DNA of 64,000 bases from NCBI GenBank assembly GCA_013399115.1, contig VXAA01007265.1:194952-258951 (forward strand), read 5' to 3'. A program made the position numbers and the translations under genes. The stretch is from Anseranas semipalmata. Its lineage: Eukaryota; Chordata; Aves; Anseriformes; Anseranatidae. Shown piece by piece: positions 44,966 through 57,908 of this stretch (positions are counted from its first letter, which is position 1; each line of letters starts with the position of its first letter). Under the pieces are notes generated by a model. That model had not been told where the DNA came from and did not search any database. It worked only from the letters and a program-made list of their open reading frames with translations.

Positions 44966-47106
44966 GGATAATGTATACCACCTACATTTCATACACCAAC
45001 AGGGATTTCAGAAAGCAAGCAGCTAAAGATGTGCTCTCTGCCTGTTTTGAAAAAATACCCCTTTTCAAGAAAAACAGAACTTTGTATTTGGTCTGTAACT
45101 TTTATGAGGAGAAGGATTCAAAAGTCAATACCTGTATGTTTTGAGACTTGCCCTTTTTCAGTTACTTTGAACAGCTTTGTGGCCTGTGGCCTTTCGAGCT
45201 TCTTTTGTCCGTGCACATCTGCATTTCTTTTGGGAGTTGCTCTTCTAATATGCAAACATTTGCTAATGGTCTTACAATGACTGCAGATTACATTTTTTTC
45301 CAAGGCATGCAGGCAGAAAAGGGGAGGTTGCCAGTCCCTTATAAAAACAAGAACAGTGACATGAACTGCCTTTGGTTCTTGTAAAGATAAATAAAATACA
45401 AGAAATGCAAAGAAGAGGCATTCTGACAGTTGCTTTAGTTCCCTGAAATTCCTATGGTGGAACATTTGGAAGAAAGAGAGACTTGCTATTAGTCAACTGT
45501 ATTGATTTCTGCCACTAAGGAAAGTGGGAGAAAAAATATTTACTGTGCTAAACCGCCGGAGCTTTCAACCAGTTCATATTGAAAATTGTCTCCTACGGAT
45601 TTCCCTCCCTGGCTTTTCCTCTACGGAAGGGAAGACTGGAAGAGGCATCAGCACAGAACAATGAGAGGCAGTTCCTGTGTGCCCGCCAGCCTCTGCAAGG
45701 GAAGTACGCGCTCTGCCGGAGGAGTTGCCTTCTTGCTGTGAGCAATGGGTCACGAAGCAGTTTTCAGAGTCATAGCAGATCAAGTATTGCTGTGGTTAGA
45801 AAGTGATCATTGTTTATTTTTAGATCTGGTTCCTCTAAATGGCCTTTTCAATTGCTGTGGATAGTTGCAGGCATAATAGTTATAGTAGACAAAAAAACAG
45901 TTTTGTTTCAAGCTGCTTAATATATAGGCTGAATTTCATAACAAATCATCTGGTTTTGAGTTTGGGAGAACTGGAACAAGTGTTGTTTTTAGGTTATTTT
46001 TGGTGATTCTTTTCTGTTTCATGTGCAAAGTTATTATTTAAACATTTGCTGTTTGTTTCCTTAACAAAATGTAAGCCAAAACCAAACTCATCCATTTCAA
46101 CAAACTCTTAAAGGTTGATAGATGGATAGATTTATTTTATAGTGTAGCTCTACTCAGAAGAGTGGCTTTGTAATAATGGTATCTTCTTCCTCAGCATGAC
46201 TGCTGCTTGTGTACATTCAGTCAGATCTTCGACTTTACGACAGAAATAAGTCATGACTACGTCTTACTCTTGTTAGCCCTGTGGAGACTACATAGCTAAG
46301 CATCAAATATAGCTGAGAGATAATGAGCAAGATTTTTCAGCGTTGAGCATTACAGCCTCAGCAGCTGAGACTTCAGTAAGCTATTGACTACCCCTTACAA
46401 CAGTGGGTTAGTAATTTCTAATCAATCGCACCTATACAAGCCCAGTGAAAACAGGGCACGTGGACAGGCATAGACAAAGGCTTCATTTATTTGACAGAAT
46501 GTAGTTTGTTTCTCGTGATAATTGGAATGGAAAGGACATAGTTTCATTGCCAGAATCCAGGTAGAACTAGAAGGACCAGGAATTACAAGTTTTTTTTCCT
46601 GTGAACTCAGTGTGTTTGAGATTAAAAGACTGTAAACCTGGGACCTCACAGTATTATTTCATAAGTGCTTTTCAGGACAGAAGGCACAGTAAGCACAGTG
46701 CCAAGAAGGGGGAAAAACTCACTGGGAGATGAAGGATCTTTAGCAATCATATCTAGTAGGAAACTGATTTATTCTAGGAGGAAAGAATGGCGATTATTAA
46801 TGGTTAATAGGGATGTGAGTCACCTAAATTCTGGCAAATATGGAAGATCCAAAAAGATTCAAAGAGTACAGTAGCCAAGTAGATAGAATAATAAATAAGC
46901 AAACTTTTTTTTTTTTCTTTTAATACAAAAGTTGCCAATTATATTTGAAGATGTATATTTTCTCAGGTAAACTAGATTCTTGTGGGTAGATACAAACCCA
47001 AATAATTCCAGCAATCATGTTTTTCTGTGCTGAAAGACAAGTTAACTTCACTCCATAGCTATCCCTAATCTCAGGTTAAAAAGAAAAAAAATCCAACTTC
47101 CTTCTC
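44966..47106. other. Unique non-coding DNA
   Basis: No recognised gene. AT-rich, repeat-free sequence with FOX-type TTGTTTATTTTTAG lies at 45809-45825. A short GATAGATGGATAG stretch is at about 46117-46131 and a T-run at 46904-46917. Confidence 0.5.
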
Positions 47107-47178
47107 AAAAAAAAAAAAAAAANNNNNNNNNNNNNNNNNNAAAAGAAAAGAAAAGAAAGAAAAAAAAAAAAGAAAAAG
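47107..47178. repeat. Assembly gap inside an A-rich/(AAAAG)n tract
   Basis: A-run, then 18 N (47123-47140), then AAAAG-type repeats and another A-run. The gap length is probably a placeholder. A retroposon tail or longer microsatellite may be hidden. Confidence 0.95.
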
Positions 47179-50100
47179 AACACAAAGTAAACCCAAACAG
47201 ACTGCCTGCATACCTGACTTTTAATTTGTAACACAATTCTAGGACTGTGAAATCGACACGAAACAGTAATGAAATGGAAGGCTAAACCTCAAAGATTAAA
47301 CTTATGTTTACCCTTTCAGTACTGTATTTTAAGACATGATTTTTTTTTTTATCATTGTTAGATTTTTTGTAACTAACACTTCCTTTAATACAAATTGGAT
47401 TTCACATTGAATCTAAGTATATCCTATATTATATAAAACACTTCCTTCACTTGATTCTTAAGGTTTTGGCTATTAGAGTTCAACACCGAATCATTAGTGT
47501 TTGAAACTGTAGTACATAGTAAGTTGCCCTAATAGATTTTCTGTGGTGTACCTGAAATTAGCCAATGAATTTGTGAACTCCTTCCGAATAGCTAAAAATA
47601 GCTGCTGTGCTTCTAGAAACCTGAGGCAGAGGCTGGAAAGTAGATGTGATATTTTGTAATTTTTGAAAATTATGAAAAGTACAAATAAGAAAGCCTGGGG
47701 AGCTGTAATAGGAACTGCACCTGTTAGGTCCATTTTTCATTAATAAAGTAATGAAGAAAATGTTAAGGGAAAAATGTCTGCAGTTACCTGGCAGCTGATG
47801 AACAATAACAACTTTATAAATATATATAAAATAATCTGTGGCATACTGGATTGATTTTTTTTTAACTACTGTATTTGTAGCCAATGGTAATGATGGCATG
47901 ACTGAAATACAGTGTGTTATTAAAGAATTTGATACAATGCCTCTAATTCTGAACAATTATTTTGTAGCAGCTTGGGTATAAGTATCGTCTTATGCATGGA
48001 AAGAGTGTGAATAAATTGTGGTGGTTTGCAGCAAAATATTGAATCCTGGGAGGTGCCCAAGTGAGGTGGTGCGGGGCAGTGTTATGTTAGATTTTGTTTA
48101 CGGTGTTTATTAATGTTTTGTGAGAGAAGAGTAAACTGCACATTAATTATGTTCCACAGGGACTAAATGTGGAGGTGTAGCAGAGGATGGACTAATCACT
48201 TTATCACTTGCTGGGCACTCTGAGCTGGTATAATTTAGTATACCCCAAATAAAAGTGGGAATAAATTCTCCCTGATAGGAAATTTATTTCCTAGGTTTGT
48301 ATCTGGATCTGCATTTTATTCCCTTCAGACACTATATATCTATTCTTTTATGCCAAGGCTACTGGCTTTTCTCTTATTCTGGGTGCCGGGAACACTGAAT
48401 AGTTCTTGAATTGCTTATAGGTGATGAAAAGTGCAAATAAAATAATTTTATTAAAGGAGAAAAAAGAATAGGATAAATATCAAGGATCAAGAAGTGATAC
48501 AAAAGGACCAGAAAAAGCTAGCAGAGTGGGGACAGGTGGCTGATGAAGCAAACGTGACTTTATTCTTTGTTTGTCATATATTTACATGGTGTGTTCACTG
48601 CTCTCCTGTGGAGAAAGAGAAGGACATAGCCATCCATGGAGAAGTCTCACACAAAGGCTACAATATGATGCTGTGCTGATGCTTTTCATAGGAAAATTTC
48701 TCTAATTCTCCTAATTCCATTTTCCACCATTACAGGGATCCTCTTACTGGGGGAAGACAGAAAATGAAATTATTGCATGGGCCTTTGGAAGACACTTGAG
48801 TTATTGGTCTTGATGGTGGGCACATTTCTAAACTGGAACCCTCTGGGCAGGAGGTATTTTCCTGTCAAAATGAGTACTAAGGAAGTTTAATGCCTGTGGA
48901 AAGCCTCATCAGCCTTTGGGGATGCCTGCATGATGGCAGTCGCGGGGGTGACTGCGGTACGAGCAGTCTGCCTGAGCTGGCTTTCATCACAGGGGGCCAG
49001 ATGTCAACAGCACTGAAGTTGCAGTGTATGAACTTCAGCTTTTCTCAAACTGGTCAAGCTAAAACCACCTCAGTGGCAGCTACCTGTGCTCTGACTGAAC
49101 AGAGGCTGACTCTCAGAGCAGGTGAAGAGCAGCACAAACTTCCTTGCCCCGGATCATGTCTTCTGTGAGGAAGGATTTTAAAAGGGCAAGTTCAAAGGGA
49201 ACCCAGGCAGGCAAGGCCAGTGTGTTTGAGGCTGCCAAGAATGGTGCCTGTAATTGCAGTAATATTTAGCTCATTGGAGTGGAAATGATAACCCTGCTGT
49301 TTGTAGACAAGAGAGTTTTGATTTAAACCATTGGCTTACTTTAAATTACTTTAGGCAAGAAGTGTGCTTTGGTGCAGCTTAGGTATGGGCATGTGTTTTA
49401 TCCTCTTGCCTGTGGTGTTAGCATGAAAACTTTTAGGAGAGTAGGAGATTGGGTAGTTGGGGTGGTTATACAGCAAACTTCTAGAGGAAGATCTTATCTA
49501 CTAACACCTAAAAGTCTCCATGTTATCAGTGGTTTGAGCTAGTGAGATGTCTTATTTATTCCTCAAGAGTTTTCCATATTGATTGGGCTTAAACGTGCTT
49601 CTTCTACAAAAATGTCCATCAGGGTGATTAAGTCTCACGTAAAAAGTGCAGTAAATTCTCCCTGGCTCCAAGAGACTCTTTTGCAGCGATTCTGTGCAGA
49701 TGCTTCCTCCCCAGCACACCTTAAATCAAGTACCATCTGGCAGTTTTGACTTAGTTCCTCTACCATGTCTATTCTTTGAGAAAGTGCTGGAGACAACTGC
49801 ATTTAGCTATGTGCACAGTCATGTAGGATCTCCCCTGTAACTTCAAGGCTGGAAAACTTGAAAAACGTAAGGCACTGGGATAGGGATTGAAAACCTTCCT
49901 CCTGCTGCCTCAAGGCTCAGGCCCAAACCAATGGAGAGGTAGCTGCAGGAACAAACAATAAGAAAAGGGGGGGATGCACCCTGTGGCAGGTGCAGGGCAA
50001 TGTTACCCCAACAGAGCTTGAAGGACGTCCACCTACCAGTGCAGGGGATATGCTTGTGGTTTCTTTGCAAACCAGGGAAGCTTATCCAGTACAGTGCATC

Positions 50101-50812
50101 CTCTATGCTGCTAACTCATATCTAGGGAGGGTAGATGTGGTCCACTTGCTCTTGATTTCCATGTGGGACACCACCTACCTTCCGGAGAGTGGGAAAGGAG
50201 CTATTTGTGACCTTCTTTCAACATGGAGATTGCAACTCATCTTTTCCTGGTCCTGTCAAGTCAGGAGTCACCTTGTTCCCTCCTTCCTCACAGACATAAG
50301 AACCAGCAGAAACTGCCCCTCAGTCATGAGGATGGCTTTTAATGGGGTGCCCCATATTTTAATTTATGGAGAACCATAATCAACCAAGGTGACTATAAAG
50401 AAAACACCACCAGATTCACCTAACTATGCCTAAGGTGCGCTTGACAAGATGTCAGTGTGCCACCAGCACCCATTTGGTTTTCTTCAGTTTCTCTGCTGTA
50501 ACAACACAAATTATATGGCTGAAAACCTTTCATGGTTCTTGGACACAGGTCTATCCTGCAAACGTTCAATTGGGTCTGATTATTAAATGCTGCTTTATGG
50601 TTTGATTTAACATGCTTTTGTTGGGCAAACCTCCTGGTGACATTAAATGACTCCCTAAGTGAGGAAAAGTGGATTTTAGAGGGCAAATAGCTTGAAATAT
50701 TTGTTGGGGAGCTAGTTTGAAAAGAATAACAAATGGAAACTATTTTTGTCTGGGAGACTTTGAATTCATGACTAAAGCATATAGCAATTTTCATTTAAGC
50801 CTTTTTGTGTAT
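47179..50812. other. Unique non-coding DNA
   Basis: No recognised gene, RNA gene or transposon. The 129-codon plus frame at 49990-50379 has no domain that I can identify. Confidence 0.5.
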
Positions 50813-50861
50813 GTTATATATATATATAATACATATATATATATGTAATATATGTATGTAT
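50813..50861. repeat. (TA)n/(CATA)n palindromic microsatellite
   Basis: Alternating TA with ACATATATATATATGT in the middle. It is self-complementary and prone to cruciform formation and length change. Confidence 0.9.
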
Positions 50862-51189
50862 TCCTCTCAAAGGGAACACTTGGGGATTTCAGGCTTTTTA
50901 AACAGTTCTCTCTGTCAAGGGCACTAGTCCATAAGTTGTGATTTTTGGATCACTACTTCTGCTAAGCTAGTCTAACTGAGGAATATGGTAAAGGTTTCAA
51001 ACTGGCAGAGATATGCCTGAGGCAAGCTTCAGGCATATTGGCACCACAGCTACTTTGCTGCTCTGCCAGCAGAAAAGTGGTACCATATAGACTGATTAGA
51101 AGAACATGGATAAGGAAGGGGTAGAGGATGCCAGATAAAATAAAAAAAGAAACCTTCAGGAAGAAGCAATTTTTTTTTAAGAGCTTTGA

Positions 51190-51218
51190 ATTATTATTAT
51201 TATTATTATTATTATTAA
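51190..51218. repeat. (ATT)n microsatellite
   Basis: About ten copies of the trinucleotide. Confidence 0.95.
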
Positions 51219-51698
51219 TCGTGGAAAGATATTTTTAGTGCTTTTTTGAGTTTAGTGCCAGTTTAGTCTGAAATCATGTGACTTGGCAAGTTTTAAATGG
51301 GGCTATTCCTGGTTTACTCCAATATGAATGAGATGTGTTGCATGTGAAATCAAAGGCATTTCTGCTGTAAACTGCAGTTTCATATCAGGTTCTTAATTAC
51401 ACATCACAAGCCAGATGGGAGTGCATTTTTTACCTGGTTCTTGATGACACATGTTGAAGCGCAAGGCATTTGTGAAAATTGTATCCAGATTATGATTCCT
51501 AAAATTTGATGATCTTTTAGACTTCATGCTCTTTGATCTATCTAAACATTAAACACTGACATATAATTCTTTGTATATATAAACATGCTCTTTACTTTCC
51601 ATTTTCCAGTAACTACAGGGAGGTTATCAACAAGACAGAGCTAGGTTCCTCACAGTGCTGTGTGCAGGGTGGATAACCAAAAACAGGCATTAATTGAA

Positions 51699-51901
51699 AT
51701 GAAAGGTTTAGACTTCATATAGCCAAACAGGTTGTCCAGCGAAGCTGTGCAGCCTCCATCCTTAAAAGTTTTCAAGACCCAGCTGGAGAAAGCCCTGAGC
51801 AACCTCATCTGATCTCATAGGTGACCCTGTTTTGAGCAAGAGTTTGGACCAGAAACCTTCTGAGGTTCCTTCCAACCTGAATTATCCTAGGATCTTATGA
51901 G
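51699..51901 (+). mobile_element. CR1 LINE 3'-end fragment
   Basis: On the plus strand CAGGTTGTCCAGCGAAGCTG, CAGCCTCCATCCTTAAAAG, CCCTGAGCAACCTCATCTGA, TTTGAGCAAGAGTTTGGACC and CTTCCAACCTGAATTATCCT lead to the 3' terminus near 51900. This is the typical avian CR1 3' UTR. There is a small internal deletion at the left and no coding sequence. It lies opposite to the young copies. Confidence 0.9.
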
Positions 51902-52724
51902 TGTTAGTTGCTAGTTTGTACAGTCTAATCTGAAAAATTATTATGGGGAGTGTTAAATGAAGATGGAGTCCTTTCCCAAACTGGAAATCATTTATAACAT
52001 GGAAGGGCAGCTAGGACACTGTCACTGCTGACAGAAGATTGATGTTCAGGAAGACAGGTTTATAAATCATCAAGATGGGAGCTGAACTCCCTCTGGCACT
52101 GTTTGAAATGTGATTTATACATATTTTTAATGTAGTTCTCTGGTCAGCTTGGCCAGGGCCTAGGAAGGAGACTGTGGTAGTTCAGCTCCTTTCTTCTTCA
52201 TTTCCTGGTCTCTCTAGAGCAGCAGTGGAGAGATTAATCAGTTGTGAGCAATTTCGTAGGTTTACATATTAGTAAAAGTGAGGACAAACCAGGTCAGCTG
52301 GGGTTTATGCTGGCAAACTCTGCTGTGTTACAGTTATTTTCTTGGGACTTTTTTGTCTGAAGTCTTAAAGCTTTCTGAAGAAACTTCTTGCTTTTTACTC
52401 TTCACTGCCACTTAGAAGGATATTCAGATCCCCTTCTCAAGTTTTTCCCCTCTTCCATTTCACTTCTGCCAGTTGGGCAATGACTACCAATTCTCTTAGC
52501 AACTGCTCACAGATCTCCTACCCCGTCCTCCAGCTCCGCAGGCAACGTTAATGAACTGTTTGATGAGAACAGCTTTTGCAGCATTCCAAATGATACCTTC
52601 AGGGACCCCTTTGGGAACAGAGCTCCTCCACTTCTCTGGGTTTCCTTGATTAATTAGAAATCCCTGTCCTGAACTCCCACCCAGGACCCTCATGCTTATT
52701 CTTTTGTCCAAAGGGTGAATTAAT

Positions 52725-52770
52725 TCCAGCTCTTACCCACTGACTTCAGTGGATTTATCACTGGAACATG
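52725..52770. repeat. Possible fragment of the ancient GACTTCAGTGG-type repeat
   Basis: CCACTGACTTCAGTGGATTT carries a short palindrome (CCACTGACTTCAGTGG region) like the amniote repeat named at 7330 and 28414. Only about 45 bp, so weak. Confidence 0.25.
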
Positions 52771-53132
52771 AATATCTTATTGTCTTTCACTTCTGAGTAC
52801 CACTAGTACTAAGATAACTGCAGTTTTATGAGCTCTGTGTTTAGTGACTGCCATTAAAAAGCAGCGCTTTAGTGCCCTCTGATATTTGAGCTTTACTGTG
52901 GTATTTGTAGTATCTTCTATAGTGAGAACAAGAAGTACTGCAGTAAAGACAAAATTTGAGGTGCCGTAAATGTTAAATTTATTTTAAACGACCCACTGCA
53001 GGCTGACAAGATATACTTAAAACTTTAGTCTATAAATATAAAAATTGATCCAAGACTATGTCCCAGCAAAGTGAGAAAGAAGTAATGGTTTTCTCTCAGA
53101 GAAGTTGCCTCTTGTGTGAATCATTTACTACT

Positions 53133-53166
53133 AAACCTTCCAATTTTTAGGTTATTCTATGATTAG
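53133..53166 (+). mobile_element. Possible CR1 3' terminal scrap
   Basis: AAACCTTCCAATTTTTAGGT followed by TATTCTATGATT resembles the last 30 bases of a CR1 (CTTCCAACC then ATTCTATGATT). Very short. Confidence 0.35.
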
Positions 53167-55623
53167 TGACCTTTGGAAGCAGTACTTCAGCTTGCCTCTA
53201 ACTGCCCAGTCTGCTGTTAGGGGAGGGCCATCTTTGCAAGGACCTGACCATGTCACCTGTAGGGGATCACTCACCTCTTAACTGTGATTGCTCCAAGTCT
53301 GAAGGAAAAGTGCATTATTTGAGACTTCTAGCCCAAAGCTCTGAGCAAAAATGATGTCTGCTGATTTCATTCTAAACTATAAGTAGGGCATCTTCAGATG
53401 TCTAAAGCTGGCTATCAACAGAGAGGGCCTATTTTTTTTTTTTTTTTTATGCTGCTGGCATAGGTGGAAACTTATGAGAAAATAGCCCAAACTTTTGCAA
53501 GGTATTTTGCAAATGTTCTTCATGAGAGGATTTTTTCATATATTTCTTCTTTGGAAGGAAGACAAGCCAGTTGGGTGAATAATGAAAAACAATCCTGTTC
53601 AGGAAGAAATTGCTGCCACATGGCCAAAACCCTCTCTTTGTTGATGCAAGAACACAGCTGCTTGGGTCACAAAGTCTAGAAGAGTTATGGTATTTTTCTA
53701 TATGTGAAGAATGTGTGAGGAGAGGAAGGGAGCTGACAGTCCTGTAGCCCTCCTTCCCTTTGCTGCTGGTGCCCTTGAGTGCCACAAAGGCCACTGTACC
53801 CTGCACTGCAGCTGTGAGTGCAGCTGTGTATGTCCCCATTTAGATCTTTGTCTTCTGCTTCAGCCTTCTATCACACTGATACTGCTTGGATGTGTTGGCC
53901 TCTGAGGATCAATGTGCTGCCACTTGCCCACCTCCTCAGTTACAGCCCATGCCCAAATCAGCGTTCAGACAGCCATAACAGTATGAGTTAGCAGCTGGGC
54001 AAATTTAGCAGTGCGTGGAGAATCCTGTTAAACGTGGTTGGGTTCCTCCTGAGGCCTCAGCATTTTCCACCTCTGTTTTTACCCAGTACTAAAACACCGT
54101 GAGACAGGGTCTGAATGGAGATGCAAAAAGGCTGTTGCAGTGCCTCACTGCTTCATGTATCGAGGCATGTCATTAGCAGTCCCCTGGTGCTAAGCGATTC
54201 TATGAAAAGCAAATTTAAATAAAATTTGGCTGTAGATGAACATTTTATAAAAGGGGTACTGATTACCATTTAGGTATACTTTTAGTCTCAGGACTAAATA
54301 AAAGAATGTCTCCTGGTTCAAGCTGGCAGGGCTGCTTGTCTTGTGGTGGTTTTAATCTAAGGTTGTCAAAGGTGACTAGAAATTTTTGGTGCTCAAATGG
54401 AAACATTTTAGAGGTCTAATTTTCAGAAGAGTTACAGAGCATGTTTTGGAAAACAGACAGTTAGGGGCCTCTCAGAGGATGCTTTGTGAATCTGCCACCC
54501 TTTCATGAAAAACTAGACTGTAGGCTTTTGAGGAGAGTTACCTGCATTTCCTTTGTTTACATTACCCATGTTAGCTGGTCAAATTAACTACACAATCTCT
54601 CTGGGATCCTTTTGTAAGTACTGGAGACACTGTCTATTCCAAAAAAACGGTGCAGAATAATGACAAAGAGCATGTTTGCAGCCCAGAGAGAATAGTCAGC
54701 TACCACAAATGTCTGTGTTAGGTGGATGGGTAGTGCAAACACATCTGAGAACATTTTAGGTATGTGGGTCCTGGATAGCAGCATTGTTGCTGCTTATAAT
54801 TAATTATACAGTTATATGCAGAACTATCTAAATTGAGTTATGTATCCTAAAATTAGGAAACAGAGTAAGTGGAAATGGAGGTATTTGAACAGTGCATCAG
54901 CTTCTGCATTTGAACGTTACAGTGTGCTTCATCATCCTCAGTCATTAAGCAAATTCACGTGTGAGTGCAACTGTGGGCATGCATGCATATTTAGCTCTTT
55001 CCAGAAACCATCTGATTGACTCTGTTGCTTCTTCAAAGAGTATATGTCTTTTAAATCTCTATTATGCCATGTTAATTTATGATTATTTTTTTAAAGGAAA
55101 TAGTCTTCTTTTAAACACACACACACAAATTTTAAAAGTGCTTTTACATATAACTCAAGTTTCCGTTGACATGTTTTAAATGTTTAAAACAAGTGCAACA
55201 ACAAAAGCAAATTGAGCAATTTTCTCAGAATCGTAACATGGAGAAAAATCCTTCCATTGCAGGCACAGATCTCAGCTACATCATGTTCCCAACCCTGTTC
55301 TTCCCCTCTCCCATTGGAAGTCCAAAGAAAGAAAGCTGCTCGCAACATGAGAGAGAGAAAAGCTGGTTCAAGTTAGGTTTAGCCAAACGTGAGAGGAGAA
55401 GCAGGCATTGGTTTCTGAAGTCTGAAATACTTTGTGGAAAGGACTATGACAACTTGTCACCAGCAAATACAAGATATTTTAGCCCAATGCTTCTTCTGAC
55501 CAAATGCTGCTGTAGCAAGGCAATGGTTTGAGGCTCTCCCTTGTCAAAATGTAGTGAATGTATAGTTTGTGTATCAATTTCACCTGCCTCTTTTGTCAAA
55601 GCCTTCTCAGGTTCCTGTATTTA
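53167..55623. other. Unique AT-rich non-coding DNA
   Basis: A T-run at about 53431-53448, a short (CA)n near 55117-55127. No gene or transposon recognised. Confidence 0.5.
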
Positions 55624-55910
55624 GAGGCCAGAAAGGCCTCTGGTGACCTCCTAAATAAAACAAGCCATGAAATCCAACCCAGTGATGTCTGAATAAAGTC
55701 CCTAGCTTCTATTTGAGCATAGGCTTTAGTAGACATCCAGTTGTGTTTTAAACACATCAAATAATGACAAATCTACTGTATCCCACAGGAAACTGTTCAA
55801 ATAGTTATTTCTTCTCTCTCAAAAGCATGAATTTCATGTTGCATTTGAATATTTCTAATTTCAGGTCCCTGGTGTTTCATATCGCATTATCCAAAGATGT
55901 TAACATGCGT
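55624..55910 (-). mobile_element. Old CR1 LINE 3' region
   Basis: In reverse orientation the order GAGGCCAGAAAGGCCTCTGG, GACCTCCTAAATAAAACAAG, CCATGAAATCCAACCCAGTG, GAGCATAGGCTTTAGTAGAC, ATCCAGTTGTGTTTTAAACA, CTACTGTATCCCACAGG and AAACTGTTCAAATAGTTATT matches an ancient CR1 3' UTR shared by turtles, crocodilians and birds. It is about 290 bp, carries no coding sequence and is heavily substituted. Confidence 0.82.
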
Positions 55911-57862
55911 TTAGCATTGGCTTAGATGAGCCACTTGGAGCAACTGTTGCCCCAGCTATTTAGTCACCCGCTCCCCAGAGGCAGCTGTCCCCCAGAGCAG
56001 GGATGGCTGAATGCCTCCTGAACCGTTTATAATCATAAACAGATCCTAGGCAGCAGCTTGCAAGAAACAAAGACTGAGCTGGTTCTTGCTGCAGCCATAC
56101 AGCTTGGTCTGATGCAGCTTGTTTATCAATATTTTAATGTACTAGACTGAGGTACTTGTGTCCATGCACATAGTTATGATCAAATCTCTTCCTAACCTTC
56201 TCTTTGAATAGACTGATCTCTGAATCTTTCATGGTAAAATGTGCATTTGAGACCTAAAATGTTTGTAAGTCTTTTTTCAGCTGCATTTCAACATGTGGAC
56301 ATGTGACTTGGATAACCATTCTTGGATAATGATTCTGCAAGCTGTGTTAGTCTACATAGACGTCTCTTCAGTGAAAAAAGATGAACCCTCTGTTCAGATG
56401 CTTCTTTCCAGGTAATGTTCCCAGTCCTGAAAGTATGACCTGATACCAGACTCTTCCAGAAAAAAGTAGGTGATAAAACCTTGATATTTTAAACCCCAGC
56501 TAAATTTAAACCCCAGAGAAACAAAAAGTAAATGGCAAATCTAGGGCTATTTGAACTACATGTTTTACTTTGTTTTTCACTTCTGTGGTGGAAAAAGTTA
56601 GCAGAATACAAAAATTTTGCATTGAAAACACATTTTTATTTGATTTTTAAAGAGAAGTATTTTATTTCTACAAGGAACTGGCAGTTCAAAGCAGCTTATT
56701 AGGACTGTTCATTTCCACGCAGAAGTTCACTGGAGTAGCTGTAATACATTGTGTGACCAAATTAATATGTATGAGAACATCCAATATGTGCATGCAAAGC
56801 CTCCTTGTTTTTATGGCAGCTCGCTATGCAGCAATTCAATGAAGTCAGCAGAGTAGTCTGAATTCAAGTTACTTTGCAGTGAATTGGAAATCAGGAGGAG
56901 TATGGGCTACCTTGCATTGTCGAAGTAGGTGAAGTTCATTAATGTTCATTTTGGGAATGATTTAATGATGAGCAGTTGATACATTGCCAGCTCATAAAGT
57001 CAGCTCAATATCAACTCATTAGCAAGAAGCTGAACTCTGAGTTGTTATGAGACTTGTACCTTAAAGAATGCTTAAGGGAGAATCCTAATCTTATTAAAAG
57101 AAAAAAGTCTCCAATATAAGAAACATTTTTTAAAAAATAGGGTTAGAGTTTACAGAAGTGATGTTGGAACTGCCTTGAAACCTCACCCTTAAAAATAAAG
57201 CATGAATAACAAGGTATGTCAATGTCTTTCTTGTGCTAACACTAAAACACTATTCTTTGTATCTGCTAGAAGTGGCTTATGTAGAAGGCCTGCTATCTTA
57301 TATTTTTAAATCAAGGAAAATAACACAACTTAATTGAAACTCAGTATACAAAACCAAATCAGTAACACCATATCAAAAGCACAGACTACATCTGGTCTCA
57401 ATCAGTTTATGTACAACATTCAACGCACTTGAAAGCACACCACCCACAGCAACATCTCCCAGCATGCTGAGAGTTTCCAGCTCTACCTTCCTTGCTTTTT
57501 TTTTTCCCTCATTTAGAGTGTTTTCTAAAAGCAGACAAATAAACAGACTTCATTTTCATGATTCACATTTTCCAAAATCTTGCGTTAGCAGTACTGGCTT
57601 TTTTTAAGCTATTCATGCCTTCCTTCATTTATTGTCCAAGGTACCAAGTGATTTGATCCATAAGTCCCATTGATTTGACATGTACTTTGCAACTCCTAAG
57701 GCATTTTCGCCCCATAGACCCACATTTCTTTCCAAGCCTGTTATTTGGGGATCCCAAATATCTGAGATTATCTTTTAATTATTTGTTTAACTAAAGTACT
57801 GATGTATTGACTTAATTGTGTCTGTTCTCATTTATCTGCTTAAACAAGCAAGAAATACTAAA
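55911..57862. other. Unique AT-rich non-coding DNA
   Basis: Includes a short direct repeat (TTTAAACCCCAG at 56488-56499 and 56505-56516). No gene recognised. Confidence 0.5.
56828..56900. repeat. Ancient amniote interspersed repeat (fragment)
   Basis: ATTCAATGAAGTCAGCAGAG, TAGTCTGAATTCAAGTTACT and GGAAATCAGGAGG resemble the same old repeat as at 28414 (GAAGTCAGTGGAGTTAC then GATCAGAATC). By-eye match. Confidence 0.4.
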
Positions 57863-57908
57863 AGATAACAGCACTGTTGATTGACAGATAACAGCACTGT
57901 TGATTGAC
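57863..57908. repeat. Exact 23-bp tandem duplication creating a PBX-MEIS type site
   Basis: The 23-bp unit starting AGATAACAGCACTGTTGATT occurs twice head to tail without mismatch. Each unit begins with a GATA-type AGATAA. The junction creates TGATTGACAG (57878-57887), the PBX-MEIS/PREP composite site, which a single unit would not contain unless AG happened to follow it. Perfect identity means a recent event. Confidence 0.95.

Noticed and set aside
49990..50379. 129-codon plus-strand ORF
   Set aside because: No domain, no splice or promoter context, not GC-distinct from its flanks.
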